Assembly: GCA_031178305.1 (NCBI GenBank)
Contig: JAPSJG010000027.1
Span: 1-16,261, forward strand
Direction of reading: 5' to 3'
Length of the DNA: 16,261 nucleotides
Origin: Sinorhizobium sp.
GTDB taxonomy: Bacteria > Pseudomonadota > Alphaproteobacteria > Rhizobiales > Rhizobiaceae
How positions within the stretch are numbered: position 1 is the stretch's first letter; each line of letters opens with the position of its first letter. Below, one piece after another: positions 1 to 7,059 of the stretch. Below the pieces are notes generated by a model. It was not told the origin of the DNA. It saw only the letters and a list, made by a program, of their open reading frames with translations, and made no database searches. A program made the translations under genes and the position numbers.

Positions 1-1
1 C

Positions 2-844
2 CGCCTCGATGTCGTCCGCTTCGGGGAGAATCGCGGGCCCGCCGCTGCTCGCAACCACGCCATGGCAATCTCGAAGGCCCCGCTCCTTGCCATTCTGGAT
101 GCGGACGACTTCTTCTTCCCCGGCCGGTTCCGCCAGTTGCTCGCCCAGGGCGACTGGGACTTCATCGCTGACAACATCGCCTTCATCGATGCGGAAGGAG
201 TGCCGGGCGCTTACAGCAAAATCGGGCGGTTTGCACCCCGCCCTCGACTCTTGGATCTCGTCGGCTTCGTCGAGGGCAATATCTCGAGACGCGGCGTGCG
301 CCGCGGTGAAATCGGTTTCCTGAAACCGCTGATGCGACGCTCTTTCCTCGATGCGCATCGGCTCCGCTACAACGAAACCTTGCGCCTTGGAGAGGACTAT
401 GACCTCTATGCGCGGGCGCTCGCGCGGGGCGCCCGCTACAAGATCATCCATAGTTGCGGCTATGGCGCCATCGTTCGGCGCGATTCGCTCAGCGGCAGCC
501 ACAGAACGATCGACCTGCAGCGCCTTTATGAAGCCGATCGAGCGATTCTCGCCGAGACCCCGCTGGACAATAACGCCAGAGCGGCACTGAAGCGGCACGA
601 GCGCCATGTACGTGACCGCTATGAGTTGCGTCATTTCCTCGACCTCAAGAACAACAAGGGCTTAGCGGCAGCGCTTGGCTATGCTCTTCGCCGCCCCGAC
701 GCGCTTGCCGCCATCTTCAGCGGGATACTTGCCGACAAGACGGAGCACCTTCGACTCTCCCGGTCCCCTGCCCCGGTCGGCCTCGGCGGTACGGGCGACT
801 TGCGTTATCTCCTGGATGGGGTGCCGGCGGAGCAGGTGGAATAG
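2..844 (+). CDS. exoU: Succinoglycan-type glucosyltransferase ExoU, 5'-truncated by the window
   Basis: The reading frame is open from the first bases, so the start and roughly the first 60-65 residues lie outside the window; 280 codons remain. It is a GT-A family 2 glycosyltransferase. The visible motifs are ENRGPAAARNHA at the start (substrate-loop region), ILDADDFFFPGR (the DxD metal/nucleotide-sugar site, about residues 31-42 of the fragment) and LRLGEDYDLYARAL (the ED catalytic-base region). In succinoglycan synthesis ExoU adds the sixth sugar, a beta-1,6-linked glucose, to the lipid-linked repeat unit at the inner membrane. No membrane segment is visible in the fragment. It resembles ExoO in this same window, which also makes a beta-1,6 bond. 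I chose ExoU over ExoW because ExoW, as I remember it, has a different N-terminal half. The assignment is from family memory, not alignment. Confidence 0.82.
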   Translation, partial: RLDVVRFGENRGPAAARNHAMAISKAPLLAILDADDFFFPGRFRQLLAQGDWDFIADNIAFIDAEGVPGAYSKIGRFAPRPRLLDLVGFVEGNISRRGVRRGEIGFLKPLMRRSFLDAHRLRYNETLRLGEDYDLYARALARGARYKIIHSCGYGAIVRRDSLSGSHRTIDLQRLYEADRAILAETPLDNNARAALKRHERHVRDRYELRHFLDLKNNKGLAAALGYALRRPDALAAIFSGILADKTEHLRLSRSPAPVGLGGTGDLRYLLDGVPAEQVE

Positions 845-933
845 CCGCTCGGCCTTCTTCCTGCTTTCACGTTTGGAACGCTTTTCGCCACCCCGAGTTA
901 CCAAGGCATCGCAACCGAATCGGGATTTAAGAG

Positions 934-1008
934 ATGAAAGGCATCGTTCTTTGGCTGATGGGTGTCCCGCTGATCGTGATCATCCTGCTCTACATGTTCG
1001 TCTTTTAA
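934..1008 (+). CDS. Small single-span membrane protein (24 aa)
   Basis: An ATG at 934 opens a 24-codon frame ending TAA at 1006-1008. The peptide begins MKGIVLWLMGVPLIV and ends YMFVF. After Lys2 it has no charged residue, with one central Gly-Val-Pro kink, so almost the whole peptide is one transmembrane helix. It starts 90 bp after exoU on the same strand and may be read through from exoU. The ribosome binding site is weak: AAGAG directly abuts the ATG and there is no better purine run at normal spacing. Short proteins of this look (Lys, then VLWL-G-P-LIVI-LL) are common and poorly described in proteobacteria. No function can be assigned. The hydrophobic pattern is too regular to be chance, but translation is not proven. 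Confidence 0.55.
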   Translation: MKGIVLWLMGVPLIVIILLYMFVF

Positions 1009-1130
1009 CCCGCGCCGATCCGAAGATCGGCGGAGTGCAAAGGCGCAAGCCGAGTCAATGCAGAAATTGACGATGACCGGCGAGTCGCAAACATGAGCAG
1101 CATGATCGAGTGTGAGTGATGATCACCCAG

Positions 1131-1156
1131 CAAAAGCCCGCCGTAGTACGGCGGGC
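1131..1156 (-). terminator. Intrinsic-terminator-like hairpin for a minus-strand transcript
   Basis: Arms GCCCGCCG (1136-1143) and CGGCGGGC (1149-1156) pair perfectly, and T1144-A1148 adds a ninth pair around a 3-nt loop. Read on the minus strand, the stem is followed by TTTTG (1135-1131), the layout of a weak Rho-independent terminator. On the + strand no T run follows, so it would not end the exoU transcript. No minus-strand protein gene lies upstream of it (1157-2000), so if it is real it may end an untranslated RNA. Confidence 0.42.
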
Positions 1157-1905
1157 GGACGTAGGTGCTGAAATGACTAAAGCATGCAGGTACTATGACT
1201 ACCTCCGCTTCGTTTTTCCAGTAACAATTTAGGGGCAATTGCTGCAGAGGGTTGCAGGTCGCGGCCCCCCATGCCCACGCCATCCGGTGATTCGCCGGCG
1301 CATCTGACTGAAGATCGGGCACCGATTTTCAGAAACATAGATTCAAAGACTTACGGCGTCCCTTCTGCGTCCTTAAGAACGCACGGTGCTGTAGGTGGAT
1401 TGCGATTCGCGCTAACGGCATCGGGGCCTTGCCCGGACCTGGGGAAACCGCCCAATGATTGCCGCATTTCGATATGGGGACGACTTACATCCCGCCAGTC
1501 CCGGCGCCTGAGTGCGGCGCAAAATCTTCCACTTCTGCCGTAGCAACATCCCCGAAGTTCCCGCGGGAAGGATTCCTGCGCACCCGACAACATAAGGGTT
1601 CTTGCGCTGAAATGCCCCATGCACGCAGTCCGCGAACCCGTCGCTCACTTTGCCCTTGGGATATTAGGGTGATCAATTTTTGCTGCGCGCCATATTTTTC
1701 TTCTGCAAGTGCCCTAGTTTATCGGCGGCGGGCTCAAGTCCGCTCTGTTGAAACGGCCGCCCCGCGGCACTGCACTATGGGAAGTGGCGGATATCGTGAA
1801 TCGACGCGCATGTATCATCGCGGTTCAACCGGATGCGCATGGCGCTGATCTTTCAACTATTGCGATCACACCTGTCGGGCGCGGCCAGCAAATAAGTCTC
1901 TACCC

Positions 1906-1919
1906 GGGAAGTTCTTCCC
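1906..1919. promoter_or_regulatory. Palindrome upstream of exoK, possible operator
   Basis: GGGAAG and CTTCCC form perfect 6-bp arms separated by TT, about 90 bp before the exoK start. Its size and position suit a dimeric regulator, but I cannot link it to a named regulator, and a chance palindrome is possible. Confidence 0.22.
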
Positions 1920-1956
1920 TGCCGTCCAATTTTGAAGTGGCGAAGGAGCCGCGACG

Positions 1957-1974
1957 GCGCACAATAATGTGCGC
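1957..1974. promoter_or_regulatory. Hairpin/palindrome in the exoK leader
   Basis: Perfect 7-bp arms GCGCACA (1957-1963) and TGTGCGC (1968-1974) around ATAA, ending 33 bp before the exoK ATG. It could be a regulator-binding site or a leader hairpin close to the exoK ribosome binding site (AGAAAGGAAG, 1991-2000). No T run follows, so it is not a terminator. Confidence 0.3.
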
Positions 1975-2007
1975 ATGTGCCGTTCGCCACAGAAAGGAAG
2001 CGCGACA

Positions 2008-2802
2008 ATGAAAGCCACTCGTTACAGGGGCCTCTACTGCCTCGCTCTCGCCGCAGCGCTTTGCCTCGGCGGTCCCGCCGCTTCCGCCATGGCGCAAGAA
2101 GGCGCGAACGGGACCTCTTTCATGGACGACTTCGATAAGTTTGATCAGAAAATCTGGTTCATCTCCAACGGATGGAATAATGGCGCACATCAGAACTGCA
2201 CCTGGTCGAAAAAGCAGGTAAAGGCCGTGGACGGCGTTCTGCGATTGACCTTCGAGAAACGCAAGGAAGGGGATCGCAATTTCGTTTGCGGCGAAGTGCA
2301 GACGCGAAAGCGCTACGGCTACGGCACGTATGAAGCCCGGATCAAGGCTGCGGAAGGTTCAGGGCTGAACTCGGCCTTTTTCACCTATATCGGACCGACT
2401 AACAAGAAACCGCATGACGAGATCGATTTCGAGGTGCTCGGCAAGAACACTGCCAAAGTGCAGCTCAACCAATACGTCTCGGCCAAGGGCGGAAACGAGT
2501 TCTTTGCCGACGTACCGGGCGGCGCGCACCAGGGCTTCAACGACTACGCCTTTATCTGGGAGAAGGATCGGCTTCGCTACTACGTCAATGGCGAGCTGGT
2601 GCACGAAGTCAACGATGTCGCCAAGATCCCGGTAAATGCACAGAAGATATTCTTTAGTCTTTGGGGAACGGACACGCTGACCGATTGGATGGGTACGTTC
2701 GTCTACAAGGAGCCGACATCAATCGAGGTCGACCGCGTTGCCTTTACCGCCGCCGGTGACGAGTGCCAATTCGCCGAATCAGTGGCTTGCCGGCAGGACT
2801 GA
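2008..2802 (+). CDS. exoK: Secreted GH16 endo-beta-glycanase ExoK
   Basis: ExoK cleaves nascent succinoglycan-type polymer outside the cell and helps produce low-molecular-weight exopolysaccharide. The protein is 264 aa with a classical signal peptide: positive N-terminus KATRYR, hydrophobic core from about residue 9 to 22, and likely cleavage after SAMA at residue 29. The GH16 active-site motif HDEIDFEVLG sits at residues 136-145, with E138 as presumed nucleophile, D140 as helper and E142 as acid/base. Further GH16 marks are GYGTYEARIK (104-113) and the late FFSLWGTD/W segment (215-227). I took the ATG at 2008 rather than an in-frame ATG at 1969 because AGAAAGGAAG lies at the right distance and the signal peptide begins there. 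It leads the exoKLAMONP block. exoH, which precedes exoK in S. meliloti, is absent upstream. Confidence 0.95.
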   Translation: MKATRYRGLYCLALAAALCLGGPAASAMAQEGANGTSFMDDFDKFDQKIWFISNGWNNGAHQNCTWSKKQVKAVDGVLRLTFEKRKEGDRNFVCGEVQTRKRYGYGTYEARIKAAEGSGLNSAFFTYIGPTNKKPHDEIDFEVLGKNTAKVQLNQYVSAKGGNEFFADVPGGAHQGFNDYAFIWEKDRLRYYVNGELVHEVNDVAKIPVNAQKIFFSLWGTDTLTDWMGTFVYKEPTSIEVDRVAFTAAGDECQFAESVACRQD

Positions 2803-2912
2803 CCAGGACACTGAAATCACTGGTTGACCGGACGGCTGCAACTGAATGTTGCGCTGCACAAAAAACTGGACTAGGCTCGGCTGGGGCTGAGCAGGGGGAA
2901 ACGGATGTTTTC

Positions 2913-4121
2913 ATGCTGCAGATACTTTACTTTGCACAGGACTTGGCAGACCCAGCCGTAAGGCGCAGGATTCTGGCCTTCGTTGCCGGCGGTGGCAATG
3001 TCACGCTCGCGGGCTTCCGTCGGGGCACTAATCGCCTCGCCGCTATCGAAAGCATCACGCCGATCGAACTCGGCAAAACGACCGACGGCCGGTTTCTGCA
3101 GCGGATCGGCGCCGTGGCCGGCGCTTGCCTGTCGCTCAAGCACAGGCTCCGGCATGTCCGAAAACCGGACGTCATCATTGCACGCAACCTGGAAATGCTT
3201 GCGGTCGCGAAACGCGCGGAAGCACTGTTCGGCGGTGAAGTTCCAATCGTCTACGAATGCCTCGACATTCACCGCCTCATGCTGCGCGACGACTTCATCG
3301 GTCGCACCCTGCGGGCAGTCGAAGCCAATCTCGGTCGTGATGCACGTTTGCTGATTACCAGTTCGCCAGCCTTCATCGAGCACTATTTCCGTCCCCTCTC
3401 GGGACTCCAGGCGCCGCCCTTGTTGATGGAGAACAAGGTGCTTGAGACCGAGAGCGCAGGAGAGCCTGCAAATCCGCCAGTCGCGTATCCGGATCCCGGT
3501 CCGCCCTGGAAGATCGGCTGGTTCGGCGCATTGCGCTGCCGCAAATCGCTCGCCCTCCTTGCGGAATTTACGAGGAAGATGGAGGGGCGCTTCGAGATCG
3601 TCCTGCGCGGCCGACCCGCTTCTTCCGAGTTTGAGGATTTCGAGGGTTTCGTGCGCAACGAACCGTTCATGCGGTTCGGAGGCGCCTATCGCAATCCCGA
3701 GGACCTGCCCGAGATCTACGGCGGCGTCCATTTCACCTGGGCAATCGACTTCTTCGAGGAAGGGCAGAACTCCGCCTGGCTGCTGCCGAATCGTCTCTAT
3801 GAAGGCTGCCGCTATGGAAGAGTGCCGATTGCTATGAAAAGCACTGAGACCGCACGATTCCTCTCGGTGCGCGACATCGGACTCGTGCTCGAAGAGGCGA
3901 GTGCCGACGGCCTCGCGGCTCTCATCGGGGAAATGACGCCGGACCGCTTCGCCGAAGCCTCCGAGCGCATTGGCCAGTGCCATGCAACCACCTGGGTTTT
4001 CAACCGCACCGATTGCGAGGCGCTCGTACGCCGGTTGGCGACGCTTGTGCGCGAAGCGCACGGATTGGCACCTGACGCGGCTCTTTCGGAGCCCCGACAT
4101 AAGCAAAGTGGGATGCTATGA
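2913..4121 (+). CDS. exoL: Succinoglycan glucosyltransferase ExoL
   Basis: ExoL adds the third sugar (beta-1,4-glucose) of the lipid-linked repeat unit in succinoglycan synthesis. The 402-aa protein has the look of a GT-B fold enzyme. The N-terminal half includes KPDVIIARNLEML (84-96) and VYECLDIHRL (113-122). The C-terminal nucleotide-binding half starts at WKIGWFGALRCRKSL (199-212) and includes LPNRLYEGCRYGRVPI (291-306), where E297 matches the usual donor-binding Glu region. It has no strong membrane span. The open frame extends upstream into exoK, but that stretch is Arg/Cys/Ala-rich and unlike the family, so I chose the ATG at 2913; GGGGGAA lies 13 bp upstream, a rather long gap. A 110-bp spacer separates it from exoK. 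The stop overlaps the exoA start as ATGA. Confidence 0.9.
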   Translation: MLQILYFAQDLADPAVRRRILAFVAGGGNVTLAGFRRGTNRLAAIESITPIELGKTTDGRFLQRIGAVAGACLSLKHRLRHVRKPDVIIARNLEMLAVAKRAEALFGGEVPIVYECLDIHRLMLRDDFIGRTLRAVEANLGRDARLLITSSPAFIEHYFRPLSGLQAPPLLMENKVLETESAGEPANPPVAYPDPGPPWKIGWFGALRCRKSLALLAEFTRKMEGRFEIVLRGRPASSEFEDFEGFVRNEPFMRFGGAYRNPEDLPEIYGGVHFTWAIDFFEEGQNSAWLLPNRLYEGCRYGRVPIAMKSTETARFLSVRDIGLVLEEASADGLAALIGEMTPDRFAEASERIGQCHATTWVFNRTDCEALVRRLATLVREAHGLAPDAALSEPRHKQSGML

Positions 4122-5110
4122 CCATGGACCGTTCGACAGCCAAGTCGAGTTTGATTGTCGTGCCCTGCCTCAATGAAGCAGCGCATATTGAGGCGCTTGT
4201 CGAAAAATTGCGTCGGTCGCTGGAGCCGCTGCGCGCGAAAATCGTCATCGCGGACGGTGGCAGCACGGACGGCACGCGCGAGATTGCACACCGCCTTGCC
4301 GCGGAGGATTCACGCGTGCTCTTACTTGACAATCCCCAACGTATTCAGAGCGCCGCCGTCAACCGCGTCGTCAGCAAGTTCGGCTCTGGATTCGACTTTC
4401 TGATCCGCATCGATGCGCACGCCAGCTATCCTGACGGCTATTGCGAAACCCTCGTCGATGAAGCACTCGCGATGGGGGCCGACTCCGTCGTCGTCGCAAT
4501 GGAGACCGTTGGCCTCAGCACCTTCCAGAAGGCGACTGCCCTCGCTCAGAATTCCAAGCTCGGCAATGGCGGCTCCAAACACAGGACGGGCGCGGCCGGC
4601 CAATGGGTCGAGCACGGCCACCACGCGCTGATGCGCATCGCCGCTTTCAAGGCGATCGGCGGCTATGACGAAACATTCAGCCATAACGAGGATGCGGAAT
4701 TCGACTATCGTTTGCGGAAGGCCGGATATCGCATCTGGATGACCGACAGGACGAGCATGGTCTACTATCCGCGCACCAGAATTGGACCGCTTTTCCGTCA
4801 GTATTTCGCCTATGGCCGCGGCCGCGCAAAGAACATCCTGAAGCACCGCGCCATGCCCGGTCTGCGGCAGATACTGCCTCTGGCGGTGGCGCCAGTCGCC
4901 TTCGGTGCGCTTCTCGCGACCATAAGCTGGACGGCGATCATCCCCTTCGGCCTATGGACAGCCGTTTGTCTCGGCTACGGGGCCTGGATCGCGCTCGGAC
5001 AGCGAAATCCCTACGGACCTCTCGCGGCGGTTTCCGCCATGATCATGCATCTTGCGTGGTCCGCCGGCTTCTGGCGGGAGCTCCTTGCATTCCGGAAGCG
5101 GGTGATGTGA
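4118..5110 (+). CDS. exoA: Succinoglycan glucosyltransferase ExoA (GT2, membrane-anchored)
   Basis: ExoA transfers the second sugar, a beta-1,3-linked glucose, onto the lipid-linked galactose made by ExoY. The 330-aa protein starts with a GT-A domain: VPCLNE (15-20), ADGGSTDGT (45-53), RIDAHASYP (97-105, the D-x-H form of the DxD site), and GGYDETFSHNEDAEFD (181-196) with the ED catalytic-base region. The HRTGAAGQWVEHG stretch (155-167) suits acceptor binding. Three hydrophobic stretches at about 252-272, 275-295 and 300-318 anchor it in the inner membrane. The length matches the S. meliloti protein as I remember it. Its ATG overlaps the exoL stop, and its stop overlaps the exoM start by one base, so expression is probably coupled. 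A second Met at codon 3 is an alternative start. Confidence 0.94.
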   Translation: MTMDRSTAKSSLIVVPCLNEAAHIEALVEKLRRSLEPLRAKIVIADGGSTDGTREIAHRLAAEDSRVLLLDNPQRIQSAAVNRVVSKFGSGFDFLIRIDAHASYPDGYCETLVDEALAMGADSVVVAMETVGLSTFQKATALAQNSKLGNGGSKHRTGAAGQWVEHGHHALMRIAAFKAIGGYDETFSHNEDAEFDYRLRKAGYRIWMTDRTSMVYYPRTRIGPLFRQYFAYGRGRAKNILKHRAMPGLRQILPLAVAPVAFGALLATISWTAIIPFGLWTAVCLGYGAWIALGQRNPYGPLAAVSAMIMHLAWSAGFWRELLAFRKRVM

Positions 5111-6036
5111 TGAGCGATAGGCTCCGGATCGATATTGGCGTGTGCACGTTTCGCCGGCCCGAACTCGCCGAGACCTTACGCTCGCTCGCAGCCATGACCG
5201 TACCCGCAGGCGCGACGGTCCGCATCATTGTTGCCGACAACGACAGAACGCCGAGCGCGGGGGCCTTGGTCGAAGGACTTCGACCGACGATACCCGTCGA
5301 GGTCACCTATCTCCATTGTCCGGCATCGAACATCTCAATCGCCCGCAACGCCTGCCTCGACAGCAGCACCGGTGATTTCCTCGCCTTCATCGACGACGAC
5401 GAAACAGCCTCGACGGACTGGCTGGCGAGGCTCCTTGACGTGGCGCAGGCCACCGGGGCCGATGCCGTTCTCGGTCCTGTCAGGGCGCATTACGGCCCCT
5501 CGGCGCCAGATTGGATGCGCAAGGGCGACTTCCATTCGACTTTGCCTGTCTGGGTTCAGGGAGAAATTCGCACAGGCTATACCTGCAACGCCCTTCTCAA
5601 GCTCAACGCCCTGTCGCTCGCCGGCCGCCGCTTCAAGCTCGCACTCGGAAGGAGCGGCGGCGAGGATACGGATTTCTTCACCGGCATGCACCGCGCCGGC
5701 GGCAGGATCGCCTTTGCGCCGGAAGCCTGGGTGCATGAGCCGGTACCGGAAGGTCGCGCCTCCTTCCCCTGGCTGGCGAAACGGCGCTTCCGTTCCGGGC
5801 AGACGCACGGCCGGCTGCTTGCTGAGAACGCCCGAGGGCTCGCGTGGGTCTTAGACCTCGCGCTCGCCGCGGCGAAATGCGGATACTGCGCAGTCGCGAC
5901 GGCCCTCGCATTTCCGTTGCCTGTGCCGCGCCACCGTTTCGCGCTGCGTGGGCTCCTCCATGCCGGAGTCGTAAGCGGTCTGCTCGGGCACAAGGCTATT
6001 GAGCAGTATGGAGTTCGGGAGGCGCCTTCGCGATGA
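5110..6036 (+). CDS. exoM: Succinoglycan glucosyltransferase ExoM (GT2)
   Basis: ExoM adds the fourth sugar (beta-1,4-glucose) to the repeat unit. The 308-aa protein has the GT-A features DIGVCTFRRPELAETL (8-23), VADND (41-45), FIDDDE (93-98) and GGEDTDFF (183-190). D43, D95 and D186 line up with the aspartates I remember being tested in S. meliloti ExoM (D44, D96, D187, in a protein one residue longer). A hydrophobic stretch at about 245-270 and another near 282-293 suit C-terminal membrane association. The frame is open upstream inside exoA, but the family N-terminus begins at the ATG at 5110, which shares one base with the exoA stop. The stop in turn overlaps the exoO start as ATGA. Confidence 0.94.
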   Translation: MSDRLRIDIGVCTFRRPELAETLRSLAAMTVPAGATVRIIVADNDRTPSAGALVEGLRPTIPVEVTYLHCPASNISIARNACLDSSTGDFLAFIDDDETASTDWLARLLDVAQATGADAVLGPVRAHYGPSAPDWMRKGDFHSTLPVWVQGEIRTGYTCNALLKLNALSLAGRRFKLALGRSGGEDTDFFTGMHRAGGRIAFAPEAWVHEPVPEGRASFPWLAKRRFRSGQTHGRLLAENARGLAWVLDLALAAAKCGYCAVATALAFPLPVPRHRFALRGLLHAGVVSGLLGHKAIEQYGVREAPSR

Positions 6037-7055
6037 ACGAGACGAAAGGCGATTTCACTCCCGACGCGACCTTCGTCATCGCAGCCTACAACGCTGCCGA
6101 TACGATCACGCGCTCGATCGAGAGCGCCCTCGCCCAGGACGGCGTTGCCGTGGAAGTCATCGTGGTCGATGATTGTTCCGCGGATGCGACCGCAGCCCTC
6201 GTCGCTGGGATCCGCGATACGCGGGTCCGGTTGATCGCGCTCGCCCAAAACCGCGGCCCGGGCGGCGCGCGCAATGCGGGCTTTGCGGCCGCGCGCGGCA
6301 GGTGGATTGCCATTCTCGACTCCGACGACACCGTAATGCCGAACCGCCTCAAACGGATGATCGAGCGCGCCGAGGCCGCCCAAGCGCAGATCGTCGTCGA
6401 CAATCTCGACGTCATCTCCCGCGACGGAAAGAGCACGCGGATGTTCTCCGAAGCGGCGCTTGCGGCGCTGCCGGAGCTGACACTTGCGAGCTTTATCGAG
6501 TCGAATGTGATTTTCCGCTCCGAGCACAATTTCGGCTACATGAAGCCGGTCTTCGAACGCCGTTTCATCGAGGCGCATGGGCTTCGCTTCGACGAGGCGT
6601 TAAGGATCGGCGAGGATTACATCCTGCTCGCCTCGGCGCTCGCATGCGGCGGGCGATGCGCCGTGGAGCCTTCGGCCGGTTACATCTATCATATCCGGGA
6701 GGGTTCGATCTCGCGCGTATTGCAGATTGAGCACATCGACGCCATGGTGGCGGCCGACGAGAGATTCCTTGCCAGCTATACACTCAACCCGCAGTCGCAA
6801 AGGATGCAGCACAAGCGCCGGCGCGGCTTTCGCCAGGCGCGCTCGTTTCTCATCCTCGTCGAACAACTGAAAAACAGATCGCTGGCCGACGCGCTGAAGA
6901 CGGCGCTCGCCGACCCATTTGCGCTTCGGCATCTTCGGATGCCGATCGCTGCCCGGTTGCGCCGCCTGATGACGCGGCCGACAAACTCCGCCGCCATGAT
7001 GGCGGCGGCTGAACGATCCCCCTTGGGCGAAGATCCCCATACAAGCAAAGGATGA
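6033..7055 (+). CDS. exoO: Succinoglycan glucosyltransferase ExoO (GT2)
   Basis: ExoO adds the fifth sugar, the first beta-1,6-linked glucose of the side chain. The 340-aa protein has the GT-A motifs FVIAAYNAADTI (14-25), VVDDCSADAT (44-53), LAQNRGPGGARNAGF (70-84), ILDSDD (94-99) and LRIGEDYILLASAL (190-203). The tail beyond about residue 250 is basic and may hold it at the membrane. It is clearly related to ExoU in this window, including the GxxKP...RRF(I/L)xAHxLR segment before the GED motif. The start at 6033 overlaps the exoM stop, and GGGAGG at 6017-6022 supplies a ribosome binding site. exoN begins 4 bp after its stop. Confidence 0.93.
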   Translation: MNETKGDFTPDATFVIAAYNAADTITRSIESALAQDGVAVEVIVVDDCSADATAALVAGIRDTRVRLIALAQNRGPGGARNAGFAAARGRWIAILDSDDTVMPNRLKRMIERAEAAQAQIVVDNLDVISRDGKSTRMFSEAALAALPELTLASFIESNVIFRSEHNFGYMKPVFERRFIEAHGLRFDEALRIGEDYILLASALACGGRCAVEPSAGYIYHIREGSISRVLQIEHIDAMVAADERFLASYTLNPQSQRMQHKRRRGFRQARSFLILVEQLKNRSLADALKTALADPFALRHLRMPIAARLRRLMTRPTNSAAMMAAAERSPLGEDPHTSKG

Positions 7056-7059
7056 TACC

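Larger units (their letters stand above)
1009..2007. other. Gene-poor spacer between exoU/small ORF and exoK
   Basis: About 1 kb without a protein gene I can support. The open frames here overlap on several strands, have low-complexity Arg/Ser/Pro-rich translations, lack ribosome binding sites, and match no exo protein I know; I see no exoH, exoI, exoT, exoV or exoW remnant. Hairpin-forming sequences are present: GCCGATC/GATCGGC at 1014-1031, a minus-strand terminator-like hairpin at 1131-1156, an imperfect 18-bp palindrome at 1366-1383 (TGCGT...ACGCA, 8 of 9 pairs), and two palindromes just before exoK (1906-1919, 1957-1974). The stretch around 1670-1730 is locally AT-rich, unlike the flanking genes. 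The exoK promoter should lie here, but I cannot identify convincing -35/-10 boxes. Confidence 0.6.

Noticed and set aside
1459..1848. Open frames in the exoU-exoK spacer (1459-1848, 1271-1543, 1748-2011, 1005-1322 minus)
   Set aside because: They have no ribosome binding site, no domain and low-complexity composition, and they overlap each other on both strands; one even runs through the terminator-like hairpin at 1131-1156.
2871..4106. A 411-codon open frame on the minus strand, opposite exoL
   Set aside because: It is antisense to a gene with clear family motifs; its translation is Arg/Glu/His-rich with no recognisable domain, as expected of the mirror frame in high-GC DNA.
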